From: Sphagnum compactum
Lineage: Eukaryota; Bryophyta; Sphagnopsida; Sphagnales
Reading direction: 5' to 3'
Length of the DNA: 64,000 nt
Assembly: GCA_965153455.1 (NCBI GenBank)
Contig: OZ234495.1
Coordinates: 21,448,875 to 21,512,874, forward strand
Part shown: positions 12,701 through 23,627 of the stretch, piece by piece
Numbering within the stretch: the first letter of the stretch is position 1
Layout of the letters: each line of letters starts with the position of its first letter
Made by a program: the position numbers and the translations under genes
The notes under the pieces: generated by a model
What the model saw: only the letters and a program-made list of their open reading frames with translations
Database searches by the model: none
What the model was told of the DNA's origin: nothing

Positions 12701-13470
12701 GAAAAAAGATGTAGATCTATGGTGGGATGTAGTACATGATATTGTTCAGAAATATATTGGAAAGATTTGCAAAAGGTATGAGAGAAATGAAAGGTTATAC
12801 ATGCACAAGATATCGCAAATGGAGAAGATCATGCCAACACTTGAGTATGAACCTTTAATTCTCTTTCTAGAACTAGAAACCTTGTATGAAGAAGAGGATA
12901 GGGAGAATACTAATGGTGCAAGACCATCATGTATAAGAACATCAGAGGAGGGAAGGATAGCCCTAAGGAAGAGGTTGGTGGTGAGACATATGCACTATAA
13001 CAGACTCTAGAACCAATATAATTTTTTGTGTAGAGGTTAGTTATCAAAATATGCATTTGTAGCCACAAAAATAGGGGAGTAGATATAAACTAAGGAACAT
13101 AAAACTCAAGAAGTTCAACAAGATCAAACTGAGCTTACATCAAAGCTGCAATAGCAGCAATTGACTCATATTACATTATATCTATAGTCATAGTAGTAGC
13201 CACAAGTGACATCAAAGTTGTAGTCACAGGAGCAAACAACAACACATCATCAAACACTGCATAATTGTCAATAGAGGCACCAAAAGAACAACAACAGACT
13301 TTATATACAATAGAGAATCAAACGTTGTTTCAATCTGAAGTATAGTAGCCACAAGCAGAGCAAATTGTAGTATAGATAGATCAGATTGTAGTGTAGTTAG
13401 AGCAACATTAAATTTCTAAATCACAGGATCAAAAACAACATCAGAATTAACTTTTTAAATAATTTTTTAA
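9716..13470 (+). mobile_element. Long degenerate extra reading frame 3' of integrase (coiled-coil, Gln-rich)
   Basis: Between the integrase tail and the polypurine tract lies about 3.7 kb with a coding-like plus-strand frame broken many times. From about 12070 to 13010 it reads as Lys/Glu/Leu-rich coiled-coil sequence; the longest open piece is 12690-13010. From about 13105 to 13450 it becomes Gln-rich, and stop codons fall repeatedly where Gln would fit the local composition. Most are TAG, with some TAA. The decay fits loss of CAG (a plant CHG methylation context) by C-to-T change. Plant Ty3/gypsy elements of some lineages carry an additional or env-like ORF in this position; whether this is one of those is unknown. 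An interrupted independent insertion is the alternative. Confidence 0.55.
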
Positions 13471-13654
13471 TCCATAATTATGGGAAGTAATTCAGAGTAT
13501 GGGTGGGGTAACGTTAAGGGAGTAGTTATTGGTGGTAATGGTTAGTTAATATATTTTTATTTACTTAGTTATTGTTTTAGGAATTACTAGCTATATTACA
13601 TAGTTTTTATCATTGTTTGAATTTGAACAGAACATAGGGATTGTTTTATATCTT

Positions 13655-13920
13655 TGAAGAAGAGGAAAAGAGGGGAGGATTGTAAAACATGGAGTTTTAA
13701 TGGAGTATGAAAGAAGAGCATTTTGATTTCTCAAAAAGTTTTACTTTCATAGCCAAAATTGCTATTTTTTTATGTTTGTTATCGTATTTTCATTACTGGA
13801 TTTTAATTTTGAAACTAAATACGAGTAGATATAAATGAACAAATTTATCTAGTATTAGTTTTATGACATGTTTTGTCCAAATTTAGATCAGGATATACAA
13901 TTAGAGATTCTATATTTACC
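13655..13920 (+). mobile_element. Polypurine tract and start of 3' LTR
   Basis: A purine run (AAGAAGAGGAAAAGAGGGG, then AGGAT) at about 13657-13680 is directly followed by TGTAAAACATGG, the usual TG start of an LTR. It lies 3' of the integrase and extra frame on the same strand, the position expected for the plus-strand primer of the same element. The right LTR border was not identified, and no upstream LTR copy is present in the window. Confidence 0.55.
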
Positions 13921-15652
13921 AAATTCATAATGGATTTTTAATGGAAACTAGTGGACCTGAGTGGATGGGAGTGGTGCATGGTGGAATCATAGTGGACACC
14001 TTGCCACATGTTCTAGGTCATTCATGATTTCCATGAAAAATCCACATGGGTGGAATGGGATCTATAGTAGTAAAACTTGATGTAAGAAATCTTATGGATG
14101 CAATGATGTGCATGTGCAAACTAAATGGTGTATATGCATCATAGTTTCATGAAGATCATGTATGGTTGATAATATATTGTTGAAATACAAGTGTAATGAC
14201 CATTGGAAAATGCTTTGAAAGCTTTTGATTTAGTATGGAAAAGGATCTAGGTGTAGGTGAAATGGAGTTTGAGTGATATTGCATATAACTTGGTGGACTT
14301 TGGGCGAAATATTCAGCAAAGTTTGGTAGTAATGATGTTTCGAAGGTCGTGGAGGCAAGCATTTCCCATTGGTAGAAACCCATTGAATGAAGGCATAATG
14401 GAGGGCCAATCAAATCCAATCTATTATGAAGAAGTGGCTTTGATATTCATAGATTGGTTTTATGACCATAATTTTAAGCACTTAATTCGTAGACAACAAA
14501 GACATCAATTGGAAGATTGCAAAACAATTGCAACATTAGGAGTGTGCAACAAAACATTATGGGTTACCACCCATCAGAATTGTGAGTTGTATGAAATTTT
14601 TATATTTGGAAGTTGGTACCATGAAATGGTTTGGATGCATCGTGCATGGGAAAATCATTAAATATTGGTATGTGAGCAAACAACCTATATTATTTATGAT
14701 CTATATATTACATTTTGCAATAGATTTTGAGGATATATATGTATGTGTGTGAATATTGCCATATCTTTAATTGATATAATCTTCAAAACATTGGTCAATT
14801 GAGATTTGGAGGGTTTTCCACATGACCTTTGGATGTCATAATTAATAATTATAGTTCTTCATCCAATTATGATATTTGTAATGAAATAACCATGGATTTG
14901 GGATGAAATCAACAATAAAATAAATTGGAGTTGATAGGTGTACTTAAAGTACTATGAACATTAGAAAATGCCTCGACAACTTCTAATTTGGTTTGGATAA
15001 GGATTTGGGTGGAGGTTAGGTGGAGGTTGAGTGGGTTTTGAGTAAACCTTGGGTAAGTGTTGGGTGAATTATTTAGTTCACAACTCATCATAGTAACACA
15101 TGCAACACCATGGACATAGGCATTTGCCATTGGGAGATATTCGCAAAATGAAGGCTCATGATATTAAACTATAGACTCGAGATGAAACTTGAACACAATT
15201 TGAAAGGTTGGAACAATATCAATGCCCATGCAAGATTTGCCCAAGGTCTCAACCACTAAAATATAAGACAATTTTGAAACACATGCGAGATTTTGGTCAA
15301 CATCCACAAAAGCAAGGGTGAACAAAAATATGTAACTAACCCACAATAATATTACATGGACATTTTATTCAATTGAAAGAGTAATGTAAGTAGTTCTCAA
15401 AAGCTTAGACATAGATATTCGTTTTAGCTAGTTGTTTCATGAACCCTAATATAGCAAAGTACACAAGGCAAGGCACAAGTATGTACATGTCTTTTAAATG
15501 AAAAGTTGGCATGTTAGTTGTAGAATGTAATTAAGATTAAATGATTTAAGAAAGATAAGTCTAGATTTGGTGGAAGCTATGTGGAATCCCAATGAGATTG
15601 GACATGAACTTTCCACCACTTTGGTGGAACATTAGTGGAAGATAGGTTCATG
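13921..15652. repeat. Intergenic with diverged direct duplication (14215-14400 and 14965-15160)
   Basis: Both segments contain GG(A/T)TAAGGATT-like or GGAAAAGGATC-like sequence, GGTG(T/G)AGGT, TTGAGTG, TGGGYGAAWTATT, then GCATTTSCCATTGG and AATGAAGGC. They are about 750 bp apart in the same orientation and strongly diverged. The open frame at 14257-14661 lies over the first copy and has no recognisable domain. This may be the 5' part of the CACTA element that follows, which I could not prove. Confidence 0.4.
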
Positions 15653-16540
15653 TCACATAAAGACATTGAACAAAGTAGCTAATTTGGCACAATGACTAAC
15701 CAAGTACATAATGCCTTGGCGATGTAAGGTGATCCATATGATTCTTCTGATGAAGAATAGATGAGACATCTTGTTCGACCACCACTTGCACCCATGGATG
15801 GCAATGTCTAACTTATAGATGAAAACATGGACATGCTTCAACTTGTGAATGATACATTTGCTATTGTAGACTAGACCATGGAATGCATGGACTAAGAACA
15901 TGACCAAGTTGCACTAAGGGTTGAGTAATTGGAAGATGATGAAATGTTTGATGGGGGATGACATGGAGGGCATGTAAACATTGACCATGTGGACCATATG
16001 CAATTGGAAATTGTTGGTGAAAGATAAGCCAATATGCTAACAAGATCAACATGTAATCTAGGGCAACAAGAACATGGGGTAGAAAATGTTCATGGCACCC
16101 ACATGGAAGCACCAAATATGGGTGTGGGAATGGTAGGAGTTGAATTTCAGCCAAACCCACCAAGAGTAGAAATTGGAAGTAATGACATGGCAACCCATGA
16201 AATCCCAGTTGCTAAAGAATCATTCCTAGTTATGGGGGCCAATGTTGAAATGGAAGATGTAAATCAAACTGCATCACATGAAGTAATGGATGAACTTGGG
16301 AGAGTCCCATTCTATGAAGGTTCAACTCTATCAAGCTTGGTTATGACATTGTTGATAATGAATTGTTGTAAGACACATGGGACAACAAATGCATTTGTGA
16401 ATGAACTATTGGGTTTGTTAAAACATAATGTGCTACCATAACCAAACACATTGCCAGCCATTGAACATGAGGCAACAACCATCTTAAACAAATAAGGCTT
16501 GGTGTACAACATCATACACCCATGCCTATGAACCATATCG
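15653..16540 (+). pseudogene. CACTA (En/Spm) TNP2-like transposase, N-terminal remnant
   Basis: In one plus-strand frame the sequence reads PYDSSDEE, then an acidic stretch with several stops, and from 16034 an open part ending in FYEGSTLSSLVMTLLIMN, THGTTNAFVNELLGLL, LPAIEHEATTIL and LVYNIIHPC. This order (acidic region, YEGS...SSL, LLxLL, NTLP, YEA/HEA, LGL-Y--IHAC) is that of the N-terminal part of plant CACTA TNP2-type transposases. Stops are at least seven, and the frame ends after IHPC where homologues continue into the transposase core. No CACTA terminus was found adjacent, so this is a truncated relic. Confidence 0.7.
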
Positions 16541-17540
16541 ACACAACCGTGTGCGATAATATTAAATTTTAAGAGTTACATCAAGGATATTCGAGTGTGG
16601 TAAGGTTATTAAGGGTCTTTAGCGACTTCAGGGTAAAATAAAGAATGATGAATGCGCATGGTTGCGTGGGGGGGTTGTTTTCTTTTTCGAAATACGATAT
16701 TGATGAATAAGGTGTTGGGTTAGTTCTTTTCTTCAACAGAAAGCTGATAACCATAGTTTTAGGACCTCGGTTGTGTAATTAGGGGTGAAATTTTTAAAGA
16801 GTTGGGGGTGGAAGTAGACACCAAAGTTCGTGGTGTTCAACAAAACATTGGTTTTGTTCTAGTATTTAATGAGTAGCAAGGATGTTGAGATTCATAAATA
16901 GTTGAAGAGGTGTCGATAAAAGGTCTAATAAAGATAGAATAATTTTCAGGCCCATGGTTAACACAACATTTTGCCATTAGTTTTCTAGAATAATCTTAAG
17001 GCACTAATGATGTGATTGTCAGATTTCTATGATGTAGTCCTAATACACCCTTATTCAATTTTCGCTTTTATTACATCCCTAATTAGAATCGAAATCGAAT
17101 TTAAATCCTAACATTTCCACCTGAGTAGCCTCAAATGAATTAAAATTTAGTAAACAACTTAGAGGGGATAAATCATAACTGCAAAAAATCCAGAATGCAA
17201 CGAATGGTGCGAGCTAGGTATTCAGCTCGATGCTCCATGGAAAGGGTCATTGACACTTAGAATTTCTTTCCATAATGCAATTGCTTCCTTTTGGATCCTT
17301 GGCCATCAATTGTCGACTTCCACGATAGGACCTTACTTCAAGTTAATTTAGGCGTCCCCAAGTTTCCAACATTTTCTTGGCAAGTCCAAGTGGGTCTCAT
17401 AAAAAAAAAAAACCCTTCATTGTTGATTCGTCAAAAGACCTAAATTAGCCTAATTGACGAAGCCCTCGTTTGGGAGGCAATTATTCCATCCTTGCCCTCA
17501 TGAGGAACTCAAGCCAAGTCTAATTTTGACCTAAGCTACT
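16541..17540. other. Unassigned, possibly retroelement-derived
   Basis: Moderate GC, no convincing coding region on either strand. It separates the CACTA remnant from the chromovirus and may be further LTR material, but I found no matching second copy in the window. Confidence 0.3.
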
Positions 17541-18012
17541 TGACACGACTCCTTTCCCAACCTTGCGCCTTGATCACAACAATCAAACCTTAATAAAAAG
17601 GTATGTTTATTAAGGTACGAGAAACGACATTTGGGTTTTGCAAAAACCCAAGTCCCAAACTACACGATTAAAATACGCGAATAGGGTCATGACTTCCCGC
17701 GTTGGCCGCCACTACCAACCAACCCTTTGGGATGCACTTAAGGCATGTGCATGTCCCCGCAAGCTCACCTTGCTTGCCTCCTCTTTTGGGGCCAAGTTTT
17801 TCTCTTAATCCCAACTTTGTGGGAGTCCAATTTTGATTTGGGCATATAAAAAAAAGTTCCATTTGTCCAATGCCACTTGACAACCCTATTTGCACTACTC
17901 ATTATGTTCGTGATACAATCTTTTGGAAATTTTTAGCCTTTATTTCACTTGCAACTTGATGTGGTACATTTATGTGACTACCTGCCCCACTAAAAGAAAG
18001 GTGATGTCCTCA

Positions 18013-18419
18013 TCACGTTCTATGTTTCTTTTGCTTCTTTGTCGGTCTAGTGTGGAATTCTTCTATGGCTTTTGGGCATGTTCCATATCGGATTCATTCA
18101 CCCAAGATGCCTCCATTGGATGGTATCCTTTTCACTTAACTAAGTATTCTCGCTCTCGTCCTTTTAATTGCCTTGACTTGAGCATGGCCTTCACTTCAAA
18201 TTCTGGTTCATTATGAACTAAGTCTGGTGGGGCCTTGAGTTGTGCTCTCGATTAGGCCTTGAGGCATCGCGGGCGATCGGCTTCAAAAGAAAAACATGAA
18301 ATGTGGGATGAACTCTAAGATTTTCCGGTAATTCTAATTTGTAAGTGTCGGAAAGTTTCTTTTCCAACACTTTGAATGGACCCTGGATTTTGTTGGCAAG
18401 TCAAGCAAGTCTTCACATA
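18013..18419 (-). pseudogene. Integrase zinc-finger scrap, GPF module and chromodomain
   Basis: Minus strand, three frames in succession. At 18419-18389 YVKTCLTCQQ is the CxxC end of an HHCC integrase zinc finger. At 18392-18218 QGPFKVLEKKLSD, LELPENLRVHPTFHV and LLKPI form the GPY/F module, ending at a TAG. From about 18222 to 18013 an overlapping frame gives LKSRQLKGREREYLVK, a TGA where Trp is expected, then KGYHPMEASWVNESDM, which is a chromodomain, followed by a basic tail and stop. In chromoviruses this C-terminal chromodomain directs integration towards chromatin. Missing core, shifted frames and the nonsense codon show it is dead. Confidence 0.8.
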
Positions 18420-18804
18420 CTTGACGCAAGTTGTCGTTTGTAGCATTCACAAGGTCGCGGAGTTTACACCTCGAGATGTAGTCAAAATTCTTTGGAACGA
18501 ATTTAGACTCGACGCGCTCCTTAAAGAATTCCCAAGTGTAACCATGGTTCTTCCCCTCCTCTTGTCTCATTGTCCTCCACCATGTGAAGGCATAACCCTT
18601 CAAGTAGGATTGGGCAAGTTCCATGGCCGAATGTCGCCCAACCTTGGCGGCATGTAAGTAAGCCATTTCTGCAAGCCAAGAATCCACAACCTTTCGGTCG
18701 CGGACCCCATCAAAATTCTCGGGTTTAGCTGGCTGAAATTTCGTATTTTTGGATGATCCTCCTTTGAGGGCCGCAACTAACTCGCTGAAGTTGGGCCTAT
18801 TCAT
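18395..18804 (-). pseudogene. Retrotransposon gag (capsid) fragment
   Basis: The open frame starts MNRPNFSELVAALKGG and contains KFDG-like FDGVRDRKVVDSWL, YLKGYAFTWWRT and TWEFFKERVESKFVP, the hallmark pattern of the plant retrotransposon gag domain (W...A..W....ff..F...F.p). It ends within LRDLVNATNDNLRQ. Homologues continue with a nucleocapsid zinc knuckle and then pol, which are missing. The frame runs on out of phase into integrase sequence, so the apparent 156-residue protein is a chimera made by deletion. Confidence 0.8.
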
Positions 18805-19043
18805 TTTGAAGAAAACCTCTAATTGTTCCGTGGTGAAGAGGACCGAGCTTCGTTGCTCCTTTTCACTTTTAGGATCATCTTGGTCCTCCCGGGTTCTTGG
18901 TTCCTCCTCCCCAATAGACTTCAGCAGGACTACTCGATCTTCGGTGGGTTTTTTCCAACATGGTCTCTTGTGCCTGCTTACAGTTCTTCTTGGGTGCCAT
19001 CAAAATTCCCAAGAAGTGAATCGAGCTCTATCGGAGCTCTACC

Positions 19044-19058
19044 GGAGCTCTGATACCA
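19044..19058 (-). other. Primer-binding site (initiator tRNA-Met)
   Basis: Minus strand TGGTATCAGAGCTCC, two bases after the LTR end GTGTCA. This is the standard plant LTR-retrotransposon primer site complementary to the 3' end of initiator methionine tRNA. Its position fixes the orientation and LTR border of the chromovirus. Confidence 0.85.
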
Positions 19059-19210
19059 AGTGACACACTCCCAAGCTCCTTGATAAACTTAAGAAGAGTC
19101 TAAAGTAGTGAACAGCGGAAATGTTAGGAGCTCGGGGCACGCTCCCAACTCTCAAAAAGGGGTAGAGGGGCATGCTGAGGCTCCGGGATGGGACTAGGAA
19201 GAGTGACAAA

Positions 19211-21819
19211 CATTTTAGTTATTCACTCGAATCTGCATCAAACCAACCAACAAGTTGGTTAGAATACTGTTTGGAGCACCTTTGGTGCTAGGACAAGCCA
19301 TAGGCGACTTTGGACTCAGAAGACACCACGGCTTGGACTTGGGGGAAGCCACCACCTTCCCCCATATAGTATTCTTTGCGTTTCTCCGCGCCCCAAGTGG
19401 GTCCAATGGGTCCACACACTCTACCACTCCGCATCGTCCACAATCAAAATCAATGGGGAAGCGGGGGAGGACTTCCGGCTCGCCAAATCCGTCCGGCAAG
19501 GGTGCCCCCTAGCCCCATATCTCTTCATATTGGCCACAAACGTTCTAGGCTATATGCTAGAGGACCTTAAACATGGCATCGAAGGGCTAAATCTGCCCAA
19601 AGGGGGCTGTGTCCGGGATCAGACCTTTGTGGACGACACGGCACTCTACCTCAAGGGAACGCACCTTAATTTGAGCAAGACCCAATCGGTGTTGAATCTC
19701 TTCTGCCGAGCCTCAGGGGTTAAAGTAAATTGGGGCAAGCTGGCGGCCATCTGGGCCAGCAGAAGAGTTAAAGATTGGGAATGGGGGAATGATGTAGGAC
19801 TGAAATGGATCCCGGAAGGAGAAGGAACTCGCTACCTGGGCATCCAGGTAGGTTTCCGCCTTCCCACAGAAGCAACTTCGACAAAATGATGCTATCCCTG
19901 AAAGGGAAACTTTTATCCTGGGGTCACCGAAATCTCTCCTTAGCGGGCAAAATTCTGGTGGCAAACCAAGTCCTCCTTGCCTCTATGTGGTACCTGGCCT
20001 CCTATTGGAATCCCAATCCCAGGATGTGTAGCCAAATGCAGGGAGTGGTCCGCAACTTTATATGGGGAGGCAAGGCAACTAGCGCCCGAGCCAAAGTCAA
20101 ATGGGACTCTCTTATTCTTCCGATCTCCAGTGGCGGTCTAGGGATCATAGATCCCAAGATCCAGTCAGAAGCTCTCCTCGCCAAACTCCTAGTGAGAGGT
20201 CTCTCCCCAGGGGGAGAGCCTTGGAAAGAAATCTTAAGGCATAGAGCAGACCAAACCTGGCTCCCGGTGCATGGCAAGGGCCCAAGCACGACGGACATAA
20301 ATTGGATCTTTGTTGCCCCAAAACTCAAAAAGCTCCCATGCTCAATATGGAAAAGCATATTGGGGGCCTGGATCAACGTGAGGCCGAGCCTAGTAAAATC
20401 CGACCCGGCCACTCAAGCGGAAGTCCTGAGGCAGCCCATTTTTGGGAATCCACTCATCTCCAATCGGGATGGCAACCCTTTGGGGGTCAATGGACTCAGG
20501 GAGGGATGCGCTTTTGCCAGGTCAGGACACACAAGAATCAGGGATCTTTGGGATCCCGAGGTCAGAGGATGGAAAAGTTTATCCAACCTACGAATGAATC
20601 ACCACGCCTCCAACATAGCCTACAAGGAAATAATCATTGCGGGCATCTCGTGGAACCCGGCCACACACCCCACCCGCGCCCATGTAGGCGATTGGATCTC
20701 CATTAAATCCCCAAGCACCGGGGCTCCACTTGATTGGGTTCACCACGTGACCGAATTTGGCCACCGCACAGTCCGCGCGGTGGAATTCCTAAGAATCACT
20801 TAGAGTGGCCTGATCAAAGCCACAAGTTCCCGGGAGATCACCCTACCCACTGAGGGCCTTCGCCCCATGAGATTCCTATGCAAGAAAGGTACGGATCCCT
20901 ACTCAAGGTGGCCAGAGAACTTCCAGCTCCCAACAAGAAAACCCCCCTGTTTTGGATCTTCGAATCTGGGTTCATTGAAGATCTCCCCTGGGACCTAGGA
21001 GAGTGGCACTGGCAAGAGACCTCCCATATGGGAAACGCGCCTTTCTTTGGCTACTCCACCAAGAGAGGTTATCGAAATGCTAGGAAGCTTGCCCACCCCT
21101 CCGGCATCCACTCCTTTATTCACTAACTCGACCTTCGGAACTCCTTCGTCAAGCAAGCCATTGCGAGGGTCTGGCACAATTCCCGCCCTCGCAAGGTGGG
21201 TACTCTCATTTGGCTAACCCTCAACCGGGGCCTTTCGGTTGGCACCTGGTTTCAATGCATGGGAATCTCCCCCACTTGCAAGGTTTGCAATTCTGGGGTC
21301 TTCGAATCCCCTCAACACTGCCTCTTAGAATGCCCTTATGCCAAACGTGTGTGGGATGCTTTCAAGGGGATCTGGCAAAAGTGGAGGGCGCCGAGCAGAT
21401 TCACCTTGACCTGACCTTTCATCCTTTTGGGCGAAGCCATCTTCGAACGCGGAGACGACCCCCCTAGTCTTCATGGATACCACATTGGTGGCTTCTCTTA
21501 CATCAGACAGCCCCTCGACATCTTCTGGAGCTTCCTCCTTTACTACCTTTGGTCGGAAAGGTGCCGGAGGCACTTCGACGACCAGTATTCTTCTAGAAAG
21601 GTTCTCCACCAAGTCTGGGTGGCCACTGCCGAAGTGGGCATGGCCACTTGGAAGGTGATTAGCGCTCATTGGTCCACTAGGGATCCGGTCACTCAGGATA
21701 GAATTGAGCAACCCTTCAGGGCTGAGTGGTGTCATCTGAGCATCTTCGGGGAGGACAGCGCCTCCATTTTGTGGCGCTTCCTTCCCCCTTTGTACTTCTT
21801 GAACTTTTCTAATGATTGA
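19211..21819 (+). mobile_element. Non-LTR retrotransposon (L1-type LINE), 3' part of ORF2
   Basis: Plus-strand frames show reverse transcriptase motifs WVHTLYHSA, VRQGCPLAPYLFILA and the catalytic FVDD (19626-19637). The RT thumb and C-terminal region follow (LLSWGHRNLSLAGKI, MWYLASYW, FIWGG, GGLGIIDP), then DLGEWHWQ and GNAPFFGYSTKRGY, and the zf-RVT-type cysteine cluster CKVC...HCLLEC (from 21277). The last part, PLDIFWSFLLYYLWSERCR, ends at 21819. Damage: frameshifts near 19870 and 20800-20880, and stops at 20801, 21124 and 21412. The endonuclease, ORF1 and first RT blocks are missing. The left edge touches the chromovirus LTR. No poly(A) tail was found at the right edge. Confidence 0.85.
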
Positions 21820-22480
21820 AGGGGCTGTTGCCCCCCTCCCCTCTCCGGGGTTTCCTACGCCTCTTTGCGACGCCTACATCCGAATGGCTTTTTGTCCCGG
21901 GACTCCCAAGGAGGAGTCCTGAAACTGCCAAGGTTTGGATTCCCGCAACTTTGTCGGACTATAACTTTTTGTTCAGACCTCCGATCGGGATGAGGTTTAA
22001 AGCAAAGTTGTAGCTTTCGTTGAGAACTTTCCAACGGTGTGTCACACTTCACCTGCACGCACAGAGGCCGGGTCGATTCTTGACTTTTTGTGATCGGGAG
22101 TCAAACTGCCAATTTGACTCCCGGCCTTTCTTTTTGCCATAACTTGTGTTGCAGATGTTCAAATGGGTCATGCGAGTCCATTTTAGATGTGTACACTTCA
22201 ATAGTTTTCCAAGGATATAAAAAACTCCGCAATGCGAGGTGTTTTGACCCCTGCAATCGCTCTCTGAAGTTTTGGGAGTCCTGGCGGACTCCCAAGTTCC
22301 CATTTCGAGAGTGTGAGTCTTCATCCTCACACTCTCTCAAGATTGGGGTTGCAAGATTGGGGTTGTAATGAAGATTACTAGTTGTGTTCTTCCACCTTTC
22401 ACTTGACACATATTTCAAATCATTGTTGATGTTGTGTTTCCAGTTGTGAGTGCTTGTGTGTTGAACCAATCTTGTGGACA
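21820..22480. other. GC-richer, LTR-like region
   Basis: It has a TATA-like GGATATAAAAAACTCC at about 22214-22229, a self-complementary GAGTGTGAG...CTCACACTC around 22308-22335 and a duplicated CAAGATTGGGGTTG at about 22339-22367. The style is that of a plant retrotransposon LTR. No primer site or partner LTR was found, so the assignment is tentative. No gene is supported. Confidence 0.35.
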
Positions 22481-22879
22481 TTAGTTACTTTTTGATTTTT
22501 TGAATGCAACAATCATTATGAGTTTAAAATTTAAAGAATAATCTAGGATTTCATTTAGTTTGGAGGATTTGATTGATGATGATTCTATTGTAGCTTTGTG
22601 GTTGTCATTGCTTGCATTTAACTTTAGGAGATAAATATTTGGGGTTTTAGATGGCTTTCTTTCATCCTTAAAGAAATATAAAGAAAATAAAACACATAAC
22701 ATGTTTTTTATGTTAGATTTTAGATTTAGAAGTGTAAGGTTGGTTTCATTTGTTATTGGTCTAGAATAGTTGTTTCCATTGTAGAAGAATATGATAAATG
22801 ATCCTTATTTCATATGCTTTTGAAATGCTACCATATCCTTCACCTTTTGGCAAAATTTGGACTTGTGGTAGATATGCAA

Positions 22880-23511
22880 ATTGATGAAGAAAGTAGTCTT
22901 GACATTTTTGAGATGTCTATTGGAAGTAGGGAGGCAACAATGGAGATGGTGAACAAGGAATTATAGAGGTTTAAGAGGTTTCAAGTGAATGTGAAATATA
23001 TTAATTGCTTTTTAGAGTGGTGGGCAAAATATGAATCTTTGTTTTCAACTATGACATTTTTTGCTCATTAGATTCTTGCCATTGTAGGTTCTCAAGTAGA
23101 AACCGAAAGAAAATTTTCATTGGTTGGAATATTTACAAATTTAAGAAGATGCTGCTTGTAATTAGATAATTTACAAAACTAGTTTTTGTTAAGAAAAAAT
23201 TGCCTAGTGATCCTTGAGTGAGTGGTAGTTTACCTTTTAGTTTGATAAAGTTGATTGAGGTTGATGCTACTTTAGAAGAAGAATTCTAGGAATATGAAGG
23301 TGAATTTGAGCAAGATGAACTTTTGGACTTGAGACTTTATTTGGATGCATTTTTGAAGGAAAAAAAATTGTATTTTGTTATCCGGAATGGTAGGATATAT
23401 CCAATGGACATTAGTGATGGCGGATATCCATCCATATTGAAATCCGATGTTAGATTAATTAAATTTTTATATCCTTACATGCTATTACAAGTGAAAAAAT
23501 TAAACAAATAA
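22880..23511 (+). pseudogene. hAT transposase, C-terminal dimerisation region
   Basis: In one plus-strand frame about 22980-23240 reads LEWWAKYESLF, a stop in AH*ILAIVGSQVETERKFSL, VGIFTNLRRCC, a stop, LDNLQN, a stop and FLLRKN. This is the hAT C-terminal dimerisation domain: WW at its start, LAI...S-VETER-FS, NLRR--L---NL, KN at its end. At least four nonsense codons are present. The frame continues with an acidic tail (LIKLIEVDATLEEEF), and the open piece 23323-23511 follows. Upstream catalytic blocks were not recognised. Confidence 0.75.
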
Positions 23512-23520
23512 TAATAACCA

Positions 23521-23627
23521 GAACAGATGGATAACAAATTGGCGGATAACTGGAACAGGTGGACAACAAATTGGCGGATAACCGGAGCCAGTAGATATTG
23601 ATTTTTTTTAATATCCGCCCAACACTG
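23521..23627. mobile_element. hAT element end: subterminal repeats and terminal inverted repeat
   Basis: Two 32-bp direct units (23521-23552 and 23553-23584) contain AACAAATTGGCGGATAAC. Related words with GGATAT and ATCCG occur at 23375-23445, forming a subterminal repeat field. The sequence ends AATATCCGCCCAACACTG at 23627, which read inwards is CAGTGTTGGGCGGATATT, a typical hAT terminal inverted repeat. The matching left end was not found, so the element is incomplete or its left end is mutated. Confidence 0.65.

Larger units (their letters stand above)
17541..19210 (-). mobile_element. Internally deleted Ty3/gypsy chromovirus
   Basis: Reading the minus strand: the end of a 5' LTR (19210-19061, ending GGGAGTGTGTCA), a methionine-initiator primer site, gag, a short piece of the integrase zinc finger, the integrase GPF module, a chromodomain, a purine-rich AGTGGGGCAG, and a probable 3' LTR (about 17990-17541, ending GGAGTCGTGTCA). 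The two LTR ends share ATCAAGG-GC...TTGGGA...GTGTCA but diverge beyond about 40 bp. Protease, reverse transcriptase, RNase H and the integrase core are absent. The 5' LTR is interrupted or truncated at about 19210, where LINE sequence follows. Confidence 0.7.

Noticed and set aside
13105-13450. TAG read as Gln (alternative genetic code)
   Set aside because: The host is a plant nucleus, other stops and frameshifts are present, and CAG-to-TAG change by methylated cytosine deamination explains the pattern.
19215-19499. Minus-strand 94-residue frame
   Set aside because: It overlaps the LINE reverse transcriptase region on the opposite strand, which has recognisable motifs; this one has none.
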